Origin: Clarkia xantiana subsp. parviflora
Taxonomy: Eukaryota; Streptophyta; Magnoliopsida; Myrtales; Onagraceae
DNA: 64,000 nucleotides
Direction of reading: 5' to 3'
NCBI GenBank assembly: GCA_036873135.1
Contig: JAPTYO010000007.1
Location: 61,304,383 to 61,368,382 of the forward strand
A program made the position numbers and the translations under genes. The notes under the pieces are model-generated. The model made no database searches and was not told the origin of the DNA. It was given only the letters and a program-made list of their open reading frames with translations. Below are positions 51,025-60,432 of the stretch, one piece after another; position 1 is the stretch's first letter, and each line of letters opens with the position of its first letter.

Positions 51025-51808
51025 AACATCCCCAACCACACAAAGTCAATGCCCTCGTCGACGCAGATTCGAAGCACTCCTTCTGCCAGGGCCCATACTC
51101 CCTTCGCAAGAAAGCCTCTTCCTCTGCTGCACCATACTTCATTTTGCTCGTTGGATGAGCATCTCTAGCGCACACCGTTGGCATTCCGAAATTCTTTGTC
51201 TTGTGGGATAAATCAGCTTTTGGGTTTTGAGCTGAACACTTCATGGTCGCAGGAATGGACTTCACGAACTTCTTATAATTAGAACGCCTATCACTCCTCA
51301 ACACATCTCGAAGCCGTCCCGCAGCTCCGCTCCTTTCTTTTCTTTGCTGGCCCTTCACATTGCCTGCGCGTTGTCTTTGGGTTGTTTTCATCATTACAAC
51401 GCCATTCACTTGCACCTTAGCTGCCGCGCCTTCATTTGTTTGGCTCCTCGTCGCGGTCTTCACAACATTCATTGGCAGATTAATCATCGTTCCAAGGTTG
51501 CACGCCCTTGAACGTTTCCAATTCGATCCGCACATCATTGGCAAGCGTTGGGACGCCTTTCCACCTTGGCTCCCGCTGAATCTGACCTCGCGAAAGTCTG
51601 ACTCACACCTCTCCTTCTTCACATAAGGATACGACCGCTTCTTGTTTGCTTGTCTCACCATCAATTCACTTGCATTCAGCTTCAACGCCTTGCGCTTCGA
51701 CGTCTTGGCTTGATCAACAACATCTTCCTTCTCTTTGCATCCTCCCGAGTTGGGCTGCACGCACGCGTCCGGGATGGACTGAATTGGACTCTTCACTTCA
51801 ACGGACAC
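51025..51808 (-). CDS. Unrecognised basic frame of element D (frame continues into the LTR to 50918)
   Basis: This open frame of up to 296 residues overlaps the end of gag-protease by 16 bases in another frame. It is rich in Lys, Arg and Ser, with motifs such as AKTSKRKALKLNASELMVRQ, ANKKRSYPYVKKER and KGQQRKERSGAAGRLRD. I recognise no domain. It lies where RT would normally begin. It may be an extra gene, a remnant of a decayed pol, or an open frame by chance; its length (about 260 codons before the LTR) in AT-rich DNA argues mildly against chance. Confidence 0.4.
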
Positions 51809-52756
51809 TTCATGTTCAACTCATACGCCAGCTGAATATCTAAAATACACTTACTCGACCCTACCGTCTTTGGGACATCACGGAATCGTGGCACAAAACA
51901 GGGATTTACGGGGTCGTTAATCATAATACCGCAAACATGGGGCATCACCAACACTCGATTGATTGCAAGAAAGCTATTCCCAATGATGAAGTCAAAATCA
52001 TCCATTGGAACTACCAAGAACTCGATAGGGCCACACCAGCTGCCAATCCATGATTGCACACACACCATGCCCTTCACCTTCCGGCTTTCCGAGTTCACCG
52101 TCTTGACGCGAGATGAATGTTCCATTACCTTGAAGCCCAGCTTCTCACATGCCTTGTCCGAACAAAAATAATGAGTAGCTCCAGTATCCACCATCACCAC
52201 TGCATTCTTCCCGTTGAGATTTGCCTTTACGTTGATCAATCCGGGTGTTGGCGTTGCCGGAGTTGATTGCATATTTGCCAAGAGGTGTAAAGGGGCGCAC
52301 CTTGGAATCGCTTCTACATCGCTATCAGAGGACGTATCATGTTGCTTCATTGCTGCACTCAATCGTTCTTTTGGTCGATGTTTGCAATCACGAGCTAAAT
52401 GGGGGCCTTTGCATATGAAGCACCCGGGGTGGGTTTTCGGGTCCTTCCACCATTCCTTTTGCTCATCATTCCCCTTGTCCGACTTATCACGTTTGGGCTG
52501 AGACTTCTCCTTTCCCTTCCCATTGTCAGGAGGCTTGAACGCCTTCCGCGTCGAACCATCATCATTATGAACTGCTCGAAGCTCGATCAATCCGTCCGCT
52601 GCATTGATCGCACTCTTCAAGTCTTTTGCACCACGACGTTGTAGTTCCACTTGAGCCCAATTTTGTAATCCTTTCATGAAGTTGAACAACTTGTCTTCCT
52701 CCTCCATGTTAGGCAAATCAGTCAATATATCAATGAATTGCTTAATGTAACTTTGC
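51793..52756 (-). CDS. Gag C-terminus, zinc knuckle and protease of element D
   Basis: In order this encodes the end of the gag domain (YIKQFIDILTDLPNMEEEDK, FNFMKGLQNWAQVELQRRGA), a Lys-rich linker, a CCHC zinc knuckle CFICKGPHLARDC (C-x2-C-x3-H-x4-C) and an aspartic protease with active site VMVDTGATHYFCSD followed by FDFIIGNSFL. It ends at a stop at 51793. It is in phase with the upstream frame across one in-frame stop near 52757. The protease is intact at its active site. Confidence 0.85.
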
Positions 52757-53377
52757 ACCTAATCCGTATGCTTCAAGTTGTGGAGCTTTTCTCGAGCAAT
52801 CCACGCACTGTTGTTGGGCATATAACGTGCTTTCAGCTCCATATTCAACTCAGCCCAGCTTGCAAGAGGGGCACTTCCAGCTGCTTCGCACGCCATCTCA
52901 TAACTTCTCCACCAAGCAATTGCATCGCTCTCAAAGTACAAAATCGCACATCTCACTTTACGGGCTCATCAATACCAGCGTCATCAAAATACTTCTCCAT
53001 CCTTCATAGGAAATCTTCAAGAGTTTGGAATCACGGACACCCATAAAAGGTTTAGGCTCACGTACCTTCACCTTTATCACATCGCTGGACTTGGAATTCA
53101 GATTCTTCTTGATTAAGTGCAGATCCTCACGAATGTGCTCCTCAAAGTTCTCCGTACGGCTGATCCGGCCATCATGATCAACCAATTTCGCCTCAGCTGC
53201 ACCAACCTGTGCTTCCGAATCCACCAACTTGGCACGCAGCAAAGACTGCTCGTCGTGAAGGCTCACCATCACCTTCAAAACCACGTGCATCACGCTCGTA
53301 TCCTCCTCGGTGTCTCTAGCAAGCACGTCCTTGATCTGGGCGATCCATTCTTCTCTTGCCATCTTGATATTCTTCAC
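52757..53377 (-). pseudogene. Gag N-terminal part of element D, frameshifted
   Basis: The start is MKNIKMAREEWIAQIKDVLA, then a coiled-coil segment (LRAKLVDSEAQVGAAEAKLV) and the gag opening VREPKPFMGVRDSKLL. A frameshift near 53030 breaks the frame, which resumes as CAILYFESDAIAWWRSYEMA, LKARYMPNNSAW and EKLHNLKHTD to a stop near 52759. These are typical gypsy gag motifs (PKPF-G-R, DA-WWR, F-P). One frameshift and one stop separate it from the downstream part. Confidence 0.82.
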
Positions 53378-53387
53378 GCAATCTTGA

Positions 53388-53399
53388 GCTCTGATACCA
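53388..53399 (-). other. Primer-binding site of element D (initiator Met tRNA)
   Basis: The minus strand reads TGGTATCAGAGC, an exact match to the plant initiator-Met primer site, one base after the LTR. Confidence 0.9.
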
Positions 53400-53400
53400 C

Positions 53401-54354
53401 TATCACAGGGGTCAAAATATGTCTAGATTTTTCGTCTAAGTATGGATCCGTGCTGGCGTGATTGCACCTCCAACCACCATTCAAAACAGAACACGAACGC
53501 GACAAGTAACGCTTCCAACGGCTAATCACGAACAACAACTCCACAAAGATTGCAGCGAACACAATAATATCGAGGGGAAAAAGTAGAAGAACTAGAAAAC
53601 ACAATAGAACTCTTATGAACACTTTCCTTTAATGATAGATAAAGGCTGAGACGCCCCGGTTTACAAAGACGACTCTCACAATCACTCTCGCAGCTTTGCG
53701 ATATCACATTCACTCACAGATTTTCACTCCCAAGTCACTCACCCAATTCAAACGAATTTATCACACAGTATAGGGTCTCCTAACACTCGCCGAAACGCAG
53801 GGGGAGCAGCTCCTTTTATAGCATAAGGGCTGCCACAAATCTCTCCTAGATATAGATATCTATCTACATCTAAATCCTATCAAGTAGATATATATATTCA
53901 GCCATATTTTTTTTCCTATATCTATTCTCCCATAAATATAGCTATATTTAGCTTAGGATATATATTTATAACATATGTATATCCTTAGCATACAATTTAA
54001 CCAAACATATATATCTATATCACAATATATACCTCTTGGAGATATATTTTCAGCATCGGACTACATCTGCACAGCTTGGGCTATCTTGGGCGTATTTGAT
54101 CTTGCTTGGGGGCTATGTCTTCATATTAGGACGGCTAAGGAGAGTAACTTGGCGCCCAAGAAAGCTCCTAAGTCGGTTTGGGGCGGATTCCCTTCAATTG
54201 CCCACACAAGGACACTAGTCCTTAGTCACTAGGCTCTCCTTTTGTCTTGGGGCAGCTTGTGCTTTCATAAGGGCAAAGTCCTACCTTGGGGCAGCCATCA
54301 AGAACGTTTCTTGCACTCCAAGATTGCATCTTGATCACTCACACACGAACTCCC
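53401..54354 (-). mobile_element. 5' LTR of element D, interrupted by T3
   Basis: It matches 49708-50675 of the other LTR. The first 950 bp (3' part of the LTR) are present, then T3 begins at 54355, and the remaining 360 bp should lie beyond T3. The expected T3 target duplication is CTCCC (54350-54354). Confidence 0.82.
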
Positions 54355-55174
54355 TGATGGATATATGTCCAATTCGGGTTCGTATGTATATTTCGGGCCT
54401 CGTAAACACGTCAAAATTACATCTCGGTTTGAAAACGTCTCCCAAATGGTCAAAACGGTCCGGAAACGCATTTACGCGCATCCGGACCGGACCTCCGGAT
54501 TGCGCGAAGCAATCCGGAGGTCCGGGTTGCAGCAACCCGGACGTCCGGGTTGCGCGGCAATCCGGACCTCGCCGAATTGCCCAAATTCGACGAGGTCCAG
54601 ATTGCATTGCAAGTATCGTGCGATTACCGTTTCCGCGATTACCGTTACGTGTAGAGAAGTCAAGTTCGCGCATTACCAATATGGATGACGGTTACCGTTT
54701 GCTTTTGAACCGTCATCAAACCGCTTTAAAACCGGGTCCGGTCCCAAGGAAGCCTATAAATAGGAGGCCTTGGCCATCCTCTTTCACACATCCTCTCATT
54801 TGCCCAACTTTGGTATTTTGAGCTCTGACTTCTCTCTAGAAATATTCTCCCTCTAGAAATTACTCTTTTAGCCCTATAGTGACTTAAGCTTCGGAGAGGG
54901 CTCCGCTAGCACCACCCCGCCCTCTCCGTGCTAGCACCGGTCCTTTGTGCAGGAATCGTCGCCCAGACATCCGGATTTGTGCACAGAACACCGCCTTTTG
55001 AGACTCAGACATCCCCTTGAGACACAACCGCACTTCGAGACACAGACCTTTCCGGGATCAACCGAACACTCGTCAGTGGCCCAGACCTCTTCCAGACGAA
55101 GGGTTACAGCCCGAAAACCCGCACAACCATACGAACAGACGCGTCCCAGGACCCAGTTCATCCCGGACGCAACA
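54355..55174 (+). mobile_element. 5' LTR of T3
   Basis: The 820-bp LTR starts TGATGGATATATGTCC and ends GGACGCAACA. U3 contains GC-rich palindromes (TCCGGATTGCGCGAAGCAAT, GGTCCGGGTTGCAGCAACCC, 54485-54590), then a TATA box (TATAAATA, 54755-54762) and the block CGGAGAGGGCTCCGCTAGCA. The palindromes occupy the same relative place as the 34-bp array in the X LTR. Confidence 0.9.
54750..54764 (+). promoter_or_regulatory. TATA box of the T3 LTR
   Basis: AGCCTATAAATAGGA is conserved in all T LTR copies. The analogous box in the X LTR is at 5658. Confidence 0.75.
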
Positions 55175-55175
55175 T

Positions 55176-55184
55176 TGGCGCCGT
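55176..55184 (+). other. Primer-binding site of T3 (tRNA-Asp-like)
   Basis: TGGCGCCGT lies one base after the LTR, as in element A. Confidence 0.75.
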
Positions 55185-55223
55185 CTACGTGATTCGAACA
55201 ACAAGCTACCATACCGCAAAATC

Positions 55224-56555
55224 ATGACGAGTGATCGCAAACCTCCCGAAGAGGTGAACACAAGAAACATAAGGAAAAGGCCCGGACGTCCCAAGAAGTC
55301 CACGGCTAACAAAAGAACAGAAGGCCAAATGCCAGCTAGAAGTCAGTCGGGACCCTCCCACATTCCAAGAGCTACTTCCGTAGCTTCATCCTTGCCAACT
55401 GACAATGTGCCCGACGCACAGCACAGAAAGCCAAGGAACGAGAATCACTCACCTCCACCTGGTTTCGAGCCAGAGGTGAATGAAGAGGAATCTCAGACGG
55501 AAATGCCGCAAGGCGAACAAAGAACGGGAGCAAACCCAATGCCCACCGTTACTCCAGCGATGATGGCTGCGTTGGAAGAGTTACTCGCATTCCGCGAGTC
55601 TCTAAAAAACCAAGGATATGCTGCTCAAACACCTCCAACTAACCAAGCGCATGCCGCACCAGAAAGAGAGGTGTCGCAAGACACTACCCGCCACGACAAT
55701 CCTTTCCAAGGCAGAAACCAATACGCGAGATATGAAGCTTCCCGGTCACACACTCCTTCCCAAGGAGCCCGTCATTGGAGAAATGAAAGGCAGCCCCCAT
55801 TCTACCACCCACAGCAGCCAACGAGAGATGATCCCTTCCAGGCCACAAGCAGAGATCAATTTGACATCTACCACAACAATGGTCGGCAAAATCCTTCAAC
55901 AGGTTATGCTGAACAGGTAAAAGGGTTTACCGCCGAGATGTTAGAAGAAATGGTGGAGAAGAAGATGAAGGAAGCAAAAATGAAGGGTATGCACGCTCTT
56001 GAAGAAAGGGCGTCACATCCGTTCGCTGACCACCTCGTGAACAGTCGTGTCCCAGACGCACTGTATCGAATTGGAGGAGACCTCTACCGAGGAAAAGGAG
56101 ATCCAGTTGAACACGTGCAAAAGCACGAGGCCTCTCTGCTAGGCAGAACAAAGAACCCGCACCACTTCGCAATGACGTTTTCACAAACTCTTGCCGGGAC
56201 TGCAGCACACTGGTTCTTCTCACTGCCATGCGGAAGCGTCACTTCATGGGCAGACCTGAAGGCTAAATTCATTCAACGATACATGGGCGAGCGCACATTG
56301 TTAAAGGGGTCAAATGCTCTGGACGACGTCCAACAACAAAACGAAGAATCTCTCGCCAACCAATACGTCCGCATCAATCAGAATATCTCTGATATCCAGG
56401 GGAACCTGACAGAAGGAGAGATTGTTCGAGCGTTCATTCGAAACCTTGGACGAAGAGGCTATGCCCTAGCAGAAAAGATGACGAAGCGCCCAGCCGAAAC
56501 CATGGAGGAGCTAGCCTCAAGAGTAAAAGAATACGTGGACCTCGAAAGGTTCTGA
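55224..56555 (+). CDS. gag: Gag of T3 (first part of the polyprotein)
   Basis: ATG at 55224 (MTSDRKPPEEVNTRNIRKRP) is the first ATG after the primer site; the frame is open upstream into the LTR but that part is not likely translated. The N-terminal 250 residues are low complexity and hydrophilic. The gag domain spans about residues 290-440: GGDLYRGKGDPVEHVQKHEA, FAMTFSQTLAGTAAHWFFSL, ADLKAKFIQRYMGERTLLKG, YVRINQNISDIQGNLTEGEI, VRAFIRNLGRRGYALAEKM. It ends at TGA 56553-56555; T1 and T2 have a sense codon there (TTCAGA), so the stop is a recent change and the polyprotein originally continued. Confidence 0.88.
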   Translation: MTSDRKPPEEVNTRNIRKRPGRPKKSTANKRTEGQMPARSQSGPSHIPRATSVASSLPTDNVPDAQHRKPRNENHSPPPGFEPEVNEEESQTEMPQGEQRTGANPMPTVTPAMMAALEELLAFRESLKNQGYAAQTPPTNQAHAAPEREVSQDTTRHDNPFQGRNQYARYEASRSHTPSQGARHWRNERQPPFYHPQQPTRDDPFQATSRDQFDIYHNNGRQNPSTGYAEQVKGFTAEMLEEMVEKKMKEAKMKGMHALEERASHPFADHLVNSRVPDALYRIGGDLYRGKGDPVEHVQKHEASLLGRTKNPHHFAMTFSQTLAGTAAHWFFSLPCGSVTSWADLKAKFIQRYMGERTLLKGSNALDDVQQQNEESLANQYVRINQNISDIQGNLTEGEIVRAFIRNLGRRGYALAEKMTKRPAETMEELASRVKEYVDLERF

Positions 56556-57371
56556 AGCCAGAACAAGGCAAAAATCTCCGCGGAAAAGGCAAAAGAAAAT
56601 CCAAAGCAGAACCAACCAAAACCACACTCAAGTGGTCAACAAGGAAGACATTGGCAACCTCAGCCGAAAAGACCTTTTCAAGGAGATTTTCAGAAGCCAA
56701 AGGAAGTAAATCTTGCCGACTGCATTCCTTTGAATGCCCCGCTGTCTGTAATATTGAGAGAGATGAAAGACGCGAATATGTGGAAAGAGCCGAACAATTT
56801 CAGGAAAGGCCCACTGGGGAGAGACAAGGACAAGTGGTGTGAAAACCACGAGGTCTTCGGCCACGAGACCGACAGCTGTGTCATTCTACGCTTCCGCATT
56901 AACAACTTCGTCCTCAAAGGCGAATTGAAGCAGTTTGTCAATCAAGGCGACAACCCCCCGAGAAAGGCTCAAGCAGAGCCATCAAAAAGAGGAAACAAGG
57001 GAAAAAAGAAGGTCAATGACAACCCTCCGCCAGCTAAGCGAGGTGTAATCAACGTCATACACGGAGGACCTGCCGCCGGAGGACAAGTGTCTAATGCTCG
57101 GGACATTTATGCATCCCAAGCAGCAACATTGCCAAAATACGGAAAGCGCAAGCAACCGGAGCAAGAAGACGCAGTCATCCAATTCTCCAGGGAAGACTTA
57201 AAGCATATCGTTTACCCTCACGATGACGCTTTAGTCATAACCATGGACATTGACGGATACGATGTGAAAAGAATCCTTGTCGATGGTGGAAGCTTCGCTG
57301 ACATTCTTCATGTCAAAGTCCTAGAGCAACTGGGAAGATCTGTCAAAGACTTGACCCCAGGAACCTTCTAG
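56556..57371 (+). CDS. Zinc knuckle and protease of T3
   Basis: This is in frame with gag across the new stop. It encodes a basic linker, then the zinc knuckle [15 protein letters not shown] (C-x2-H-x4-H-x4-C, 56838-56879), then [20 protein letters not shown] and the aspartic protease [20 protein letters not shown] with DGGSFADIL (DGGSSADIL in T1 and T2). A TAG at 57369-57371 replaces a sense codon (TCG in T1), interrupting the protease. The frame then continues to 58367. Confidence 0.87.
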   Translation, partial: SQNKAKISAEKAKENPKQNQPKPHSSGQQGRHWQPQPKRPFQGDFQKPKEVNLADCIPLNAPLSVILREMKDANMWKEPNNFRKGPLGRDKDKWCENHEVFGHETDSCVILRFRINNFVLKGELKQFVNQGDNPPRKAQAEPSKRGNKGKKKVNDNPPPAKRGVINVIHGGPAAGGQVSNARDIYASQAATLPKYGKRKQPEQEDAVIQFSREDLKHIVYPHDDALVITMDIDGYDVKRILVDGGSFADILHVKVLEQLGRSVKDLTPGTF

Positions 57372-58367
57372 CTAGTCAGCTTCGCCGGAGCAGCTACACA
57401 ACCCCTGGGTACAATCACGCTTCCTGTCATCCTTGTCCAGGGGTGGAGAGCATTGCATGTCAACGTCACTTTCGTCGTTGTAGAATCTCTCGGGGCCTAC
57501 AACGGAATCTTGGGACGAACAACGATCAACCCCTGTGTGATCGTGCCCTCTACTGTCCACCAAAAGATGAAGTTCCCTACGGAACAAGGGATTGGGGAAG
57601 TGCTAGGCGACCAGATAACCGCAAGACGTTGTTACGTCAATGCCTTGAGAGCAAAGCACCAATTCCATGTGGCAATGATAATTTCCTTCAAGAGGCAGAA
57701 AGTTGTTGATGAAAGAAAGACACAAGTGGTGGAACAAGCTGTTACAGTTTGGAACCCACAAGAAAGCATCCAGTATTCGCCATGGTACCAGATATGGCTC
57801 GTCAAGCAGGGAGAAGGCGAGCCAATCATGGATTACTTCATCAGATTCGCTTCTAACGCCTCCTCGGCGAAAGCAACAAGAGAAGAGGTGATAAGCGTGT
57901 TCTATGCAAACATGAACGCCAAATCTTTCCTTCTCTTCGGACGAACTCATGGATGGAGAACAACAAAAACCATGGCAGATCTAAAGGATAAGCTTGAGAC
58001 AACAGTCTTATGTGAACAAGAACTGAGGAGGGGTACACCCCTCAGTTGGGACAAAGGAGTTCGAGCAAAAACGAACAAACAGGAAGACGCAAGCATCGAT
58101 ATCGACAACATCTTCACACCGCTAAACACGGTTGCTGAAGACATTTACGTCAACCTACTTGAAAACAAGCTCCCAAGTCCACTTATTCCGAAGACAGCTT
58201 TCTTGGGCAACAACATCAGAGAATGGTGCAAGTACCACAAAACTTGGGGGCACAACAGAAACATGTGTCTACCATTAAGGTGGGAGATTGAAGAATGCAT
58301 CACGCTAGGTGCATTAAGGCGATTTGTTGCAACCGACTCCGCGACGTCGTCATCAAACCAGCCATAA
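57372..58367 (+). CDS. Protease end, gag-like repeat module and second zinc knuckle of T3
   Basis: The frame continues the protease ([41 protein letters not shown]). After [20 protein letters not shown], where element A goes into pol, it continues with a gag-like module: [59 protein letters not shown] linker with [14 protein letters not shown] follows, then a second knuckle [15 protein letters not shown] (58227-58266) with the same C-x2-H-x4-H-x4-C spacing as the first and a shared downstream pattern (L-R...G-x-L-x-x-F). It ends at TAA 58365-58367. RT, RNase H and integrase are absent. The module looks like a diverged partial duplication of gag. Confidence 0.85.
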   Translation, partial: LVSFAGAATQPLGTITLPVILVQGWRALHVNVTFVVVESLGAYNGILGRTTINPCVIVPSTVHQKMKFPTEQGIGEVLGDQITARRCYVNALRAKHQFHVAMIISFKRQKVVDERKTQVVEQAVTVWNPQESIQYSPWYQIWLVKQGEGEPIMDYFIRFASNASSAKATREEVISVFYANMNAKSFLLFGRTHGWRTTKTMADLKDKLETTVLCEQELRRGTPLSWDKGVRAKTNKQEDASIDIDNIFTPLNTVAEDIYVNLLENKLPSPLIPKTAFLGNNIREWCKYHKTWGHNRNMCLPLRWEIEECITLGALRRFVATDSATSSSNQP

Positions 58368-60420
58368 TGAAACAGGAGAAACAACTATCTTTTAGATTAC
58401 TTTGCGCATTCCTAGTGTTTCTAGTATAATCAATGTAAATACTCGCAAGTATCTAATAAAGTCAATCTACATTTGTAGGTACACATCTATCTCTTGCACG
58501 CTATTTTTTGGATTAAACGCGAAGCAACTAAACTACGCGCTTATTATCTACATCAATAATCCAAGATATTATGCCATGTGCAAGCAAAATCTATTACGCG
58601 TTATGACAACGCTTATCTTCAACAACAATTTACTCATATTGATGATCACATCAAAAGGTATCATCATAGAATCAAAAACTTGGAGTTAAGCCCAAGACAT
58701 TTTCAAAGACAGCATGCTGCAAATACACATAATGGATGATATTTGCATATCCACACCAACAAGGAGTTTATTTCTCCATTCATAAATTGGCATTTATCTC
58801 AAGAAGGTGCCGGCAACACAAAGCCATTGCGTTATGTTCACAGCCAACTTATATGACGCAAGGGCAACTTGCGGATTATCTACAAAAAAGGAACTGATAG
58901 CAATTCTCTAATCAAGGTGACGACTATTCAAGAACCGTCATCTACAAGCAATACCTTGGATTAACACCAAGACCTACTATCAAAGGTGGCATGTTGAGGT
59001 ATCCTCTGAAAGACAAACCCCATGTTTACTTCTAGAAAATGACATGCTGTGACACCTCTTTTTAGAGGCAAATCCTCATGTTCATAGCTATTCCCTGGAT
59101 TCAGAACAGGATGGGCAAATACAATAACGGGACTGATCACCCCATAAGTGGCAGAAGTTCTCTTGATAGACAACGATACCACGCCACAACAAGCTCGAAT
59201 TCCTGTTTAGGGTTCACTCTTCATGGTGAATGTCCTCTAGTTAGATGACACTCCCATATTACGAATTCCTGGTAAGGGTTCACTCTTCATTGCGAATGTC
59301 CTCTGTTTAGACGACAATCCCATACTTCGAATTCCTGGTAAGGGTTCACACTTCATGGTGAATGTCCTCTGTTTAGACGACAATCCCATATTACGAATTC
59401 CTGGTAAGGGTTTACTCTTCATTGCGAATGTCCTCTGTTTAGACGACAATCCCATACTTCGTATTCCTGGTAAGGGTTCACACTTCACGGCGAATGTCCT
59501 CTTGTTAGATGACAATCCCATATTACGAATTCCTGGTTAGGGTTCACTCTATACGGCAGAAGTCCTCTTGCTAGATGACAATTCCGTACTACGGATTTTC
59601 AAAATCGTGTTGCATGGTTCCTGGACGCAGAAAACATGCATCACAATTCATATTCTCAAAAAGTGTTACATGGTCCCTGGACGCAGGAATCATGTATCAC
59701 AAATATTTTACCAAATATTTTGTCAAATATTTTATCAAATATTTATGTATCAAACACCTTTCCAAACATTTTATCAAACAAGGATTTTAGGGTTCGCAAA
59801 ACACTCTTTCAAAACCCAAAAATGTTTTTACGTATGCTTCCCCAACGCGGGTTGATACACGCTGGCAGGTGCGCATCCTGTTTAAAACTCATAAAATTTA
59901 CAAGTAGAGTCTTGTACAACGTCGCCTTAGAGTGGAACTAAGAGACGGTATAAACTAGTATCTTGCTCAAGCCAAGATAACACATTTCAAACACACTACT
60001 TGTGAAGTCGCTATACGCGAATCACTTGACAGGTTTCGACAGATACAGCGACAAGCTATACAGGAAGACGTACAACATGCGTAACGCATCATACAAACAA
60101 TCTTGAATCAAAAGTGGCTATCGGTCACGATTGCGGGGACTACGTTTACACTACTAGTCATCCACGTTCAGTAAACACAGTAAGCGATAACGGTATGAAA
60201 TATTACTAACAAGTTATCATGCAAACTGCTATGTATAAAGCAGGTTCAAACGACGTAGTTCAAAGCGAACAAGTCACAAGCAACAATCAAAGAACAACTC
60301 CAACAAGTTTCTAAACATAGTAGCCGGGGGGCAAGCGGACTCATAACGAGTTCAGCATATCGGAAAGATGACACAAATCAAAGGATTCCATCATCCCTGA
60401 CAGGGCTGGGCGGAACAGGC
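58368..60420 (+). other. T3 middle region (noncoding)
   Basis: This is homologous to 25096-27000, with overlapping short frames due to repeats. It contains six 66-bp units (59195-59600). No pol remnant is seen. Confidence 0.65.
59195..59600. repeat. 66-bp tandem repeat in the T3 middle region
   Basis: About six units share GAATTCCTGGTAAGGGTTCA and TTAGACGACAATCCCATA; the marker ATTCCTGGTA recurs at 59331, 59397, 59463 and 59529, exactly 66 bp apart. The T1 and T2 copies hold only two or three diverged units. Confidence 0.88.
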
Positions 60421-60432
60421 AGAAGTTGCACA

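Larger units (their letters stand above)
49708..54354 (-). mobile_element. Element D: non-autonomous LTR retrotransposon with gag-protease only (TR-GAG-like)
   Basis: On the minus strand the order is 5' LTR (from the right, truncated in the window by T3 at 54354 and ending at 53401), an initiator-Met primer site (53399-53388), gag, zinc knuckle and protease (53377-51793), an unrecognised basic frame (51808-51025), a purine-rich tract and the 3' LTR (51024-49708). The internal region is only about 2.4 kb and has no RT, RNase H or integrase. The gag motif (REPKPF...SKLL) and initiator-Met primer suggest derivation from a gypsy element, possibly a chromovirus. Total length without T3 would be about 5 kb. 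Confidence 0.8.

Noticed and set aside
54947..55223. Upstream extension of the T3 gag frame into the LTR
   Set aside because: It lies in the LTR and primer-binding site; the first ATG after the primer site is at 55224, and T1/T2 have no such N-terminus to compare.
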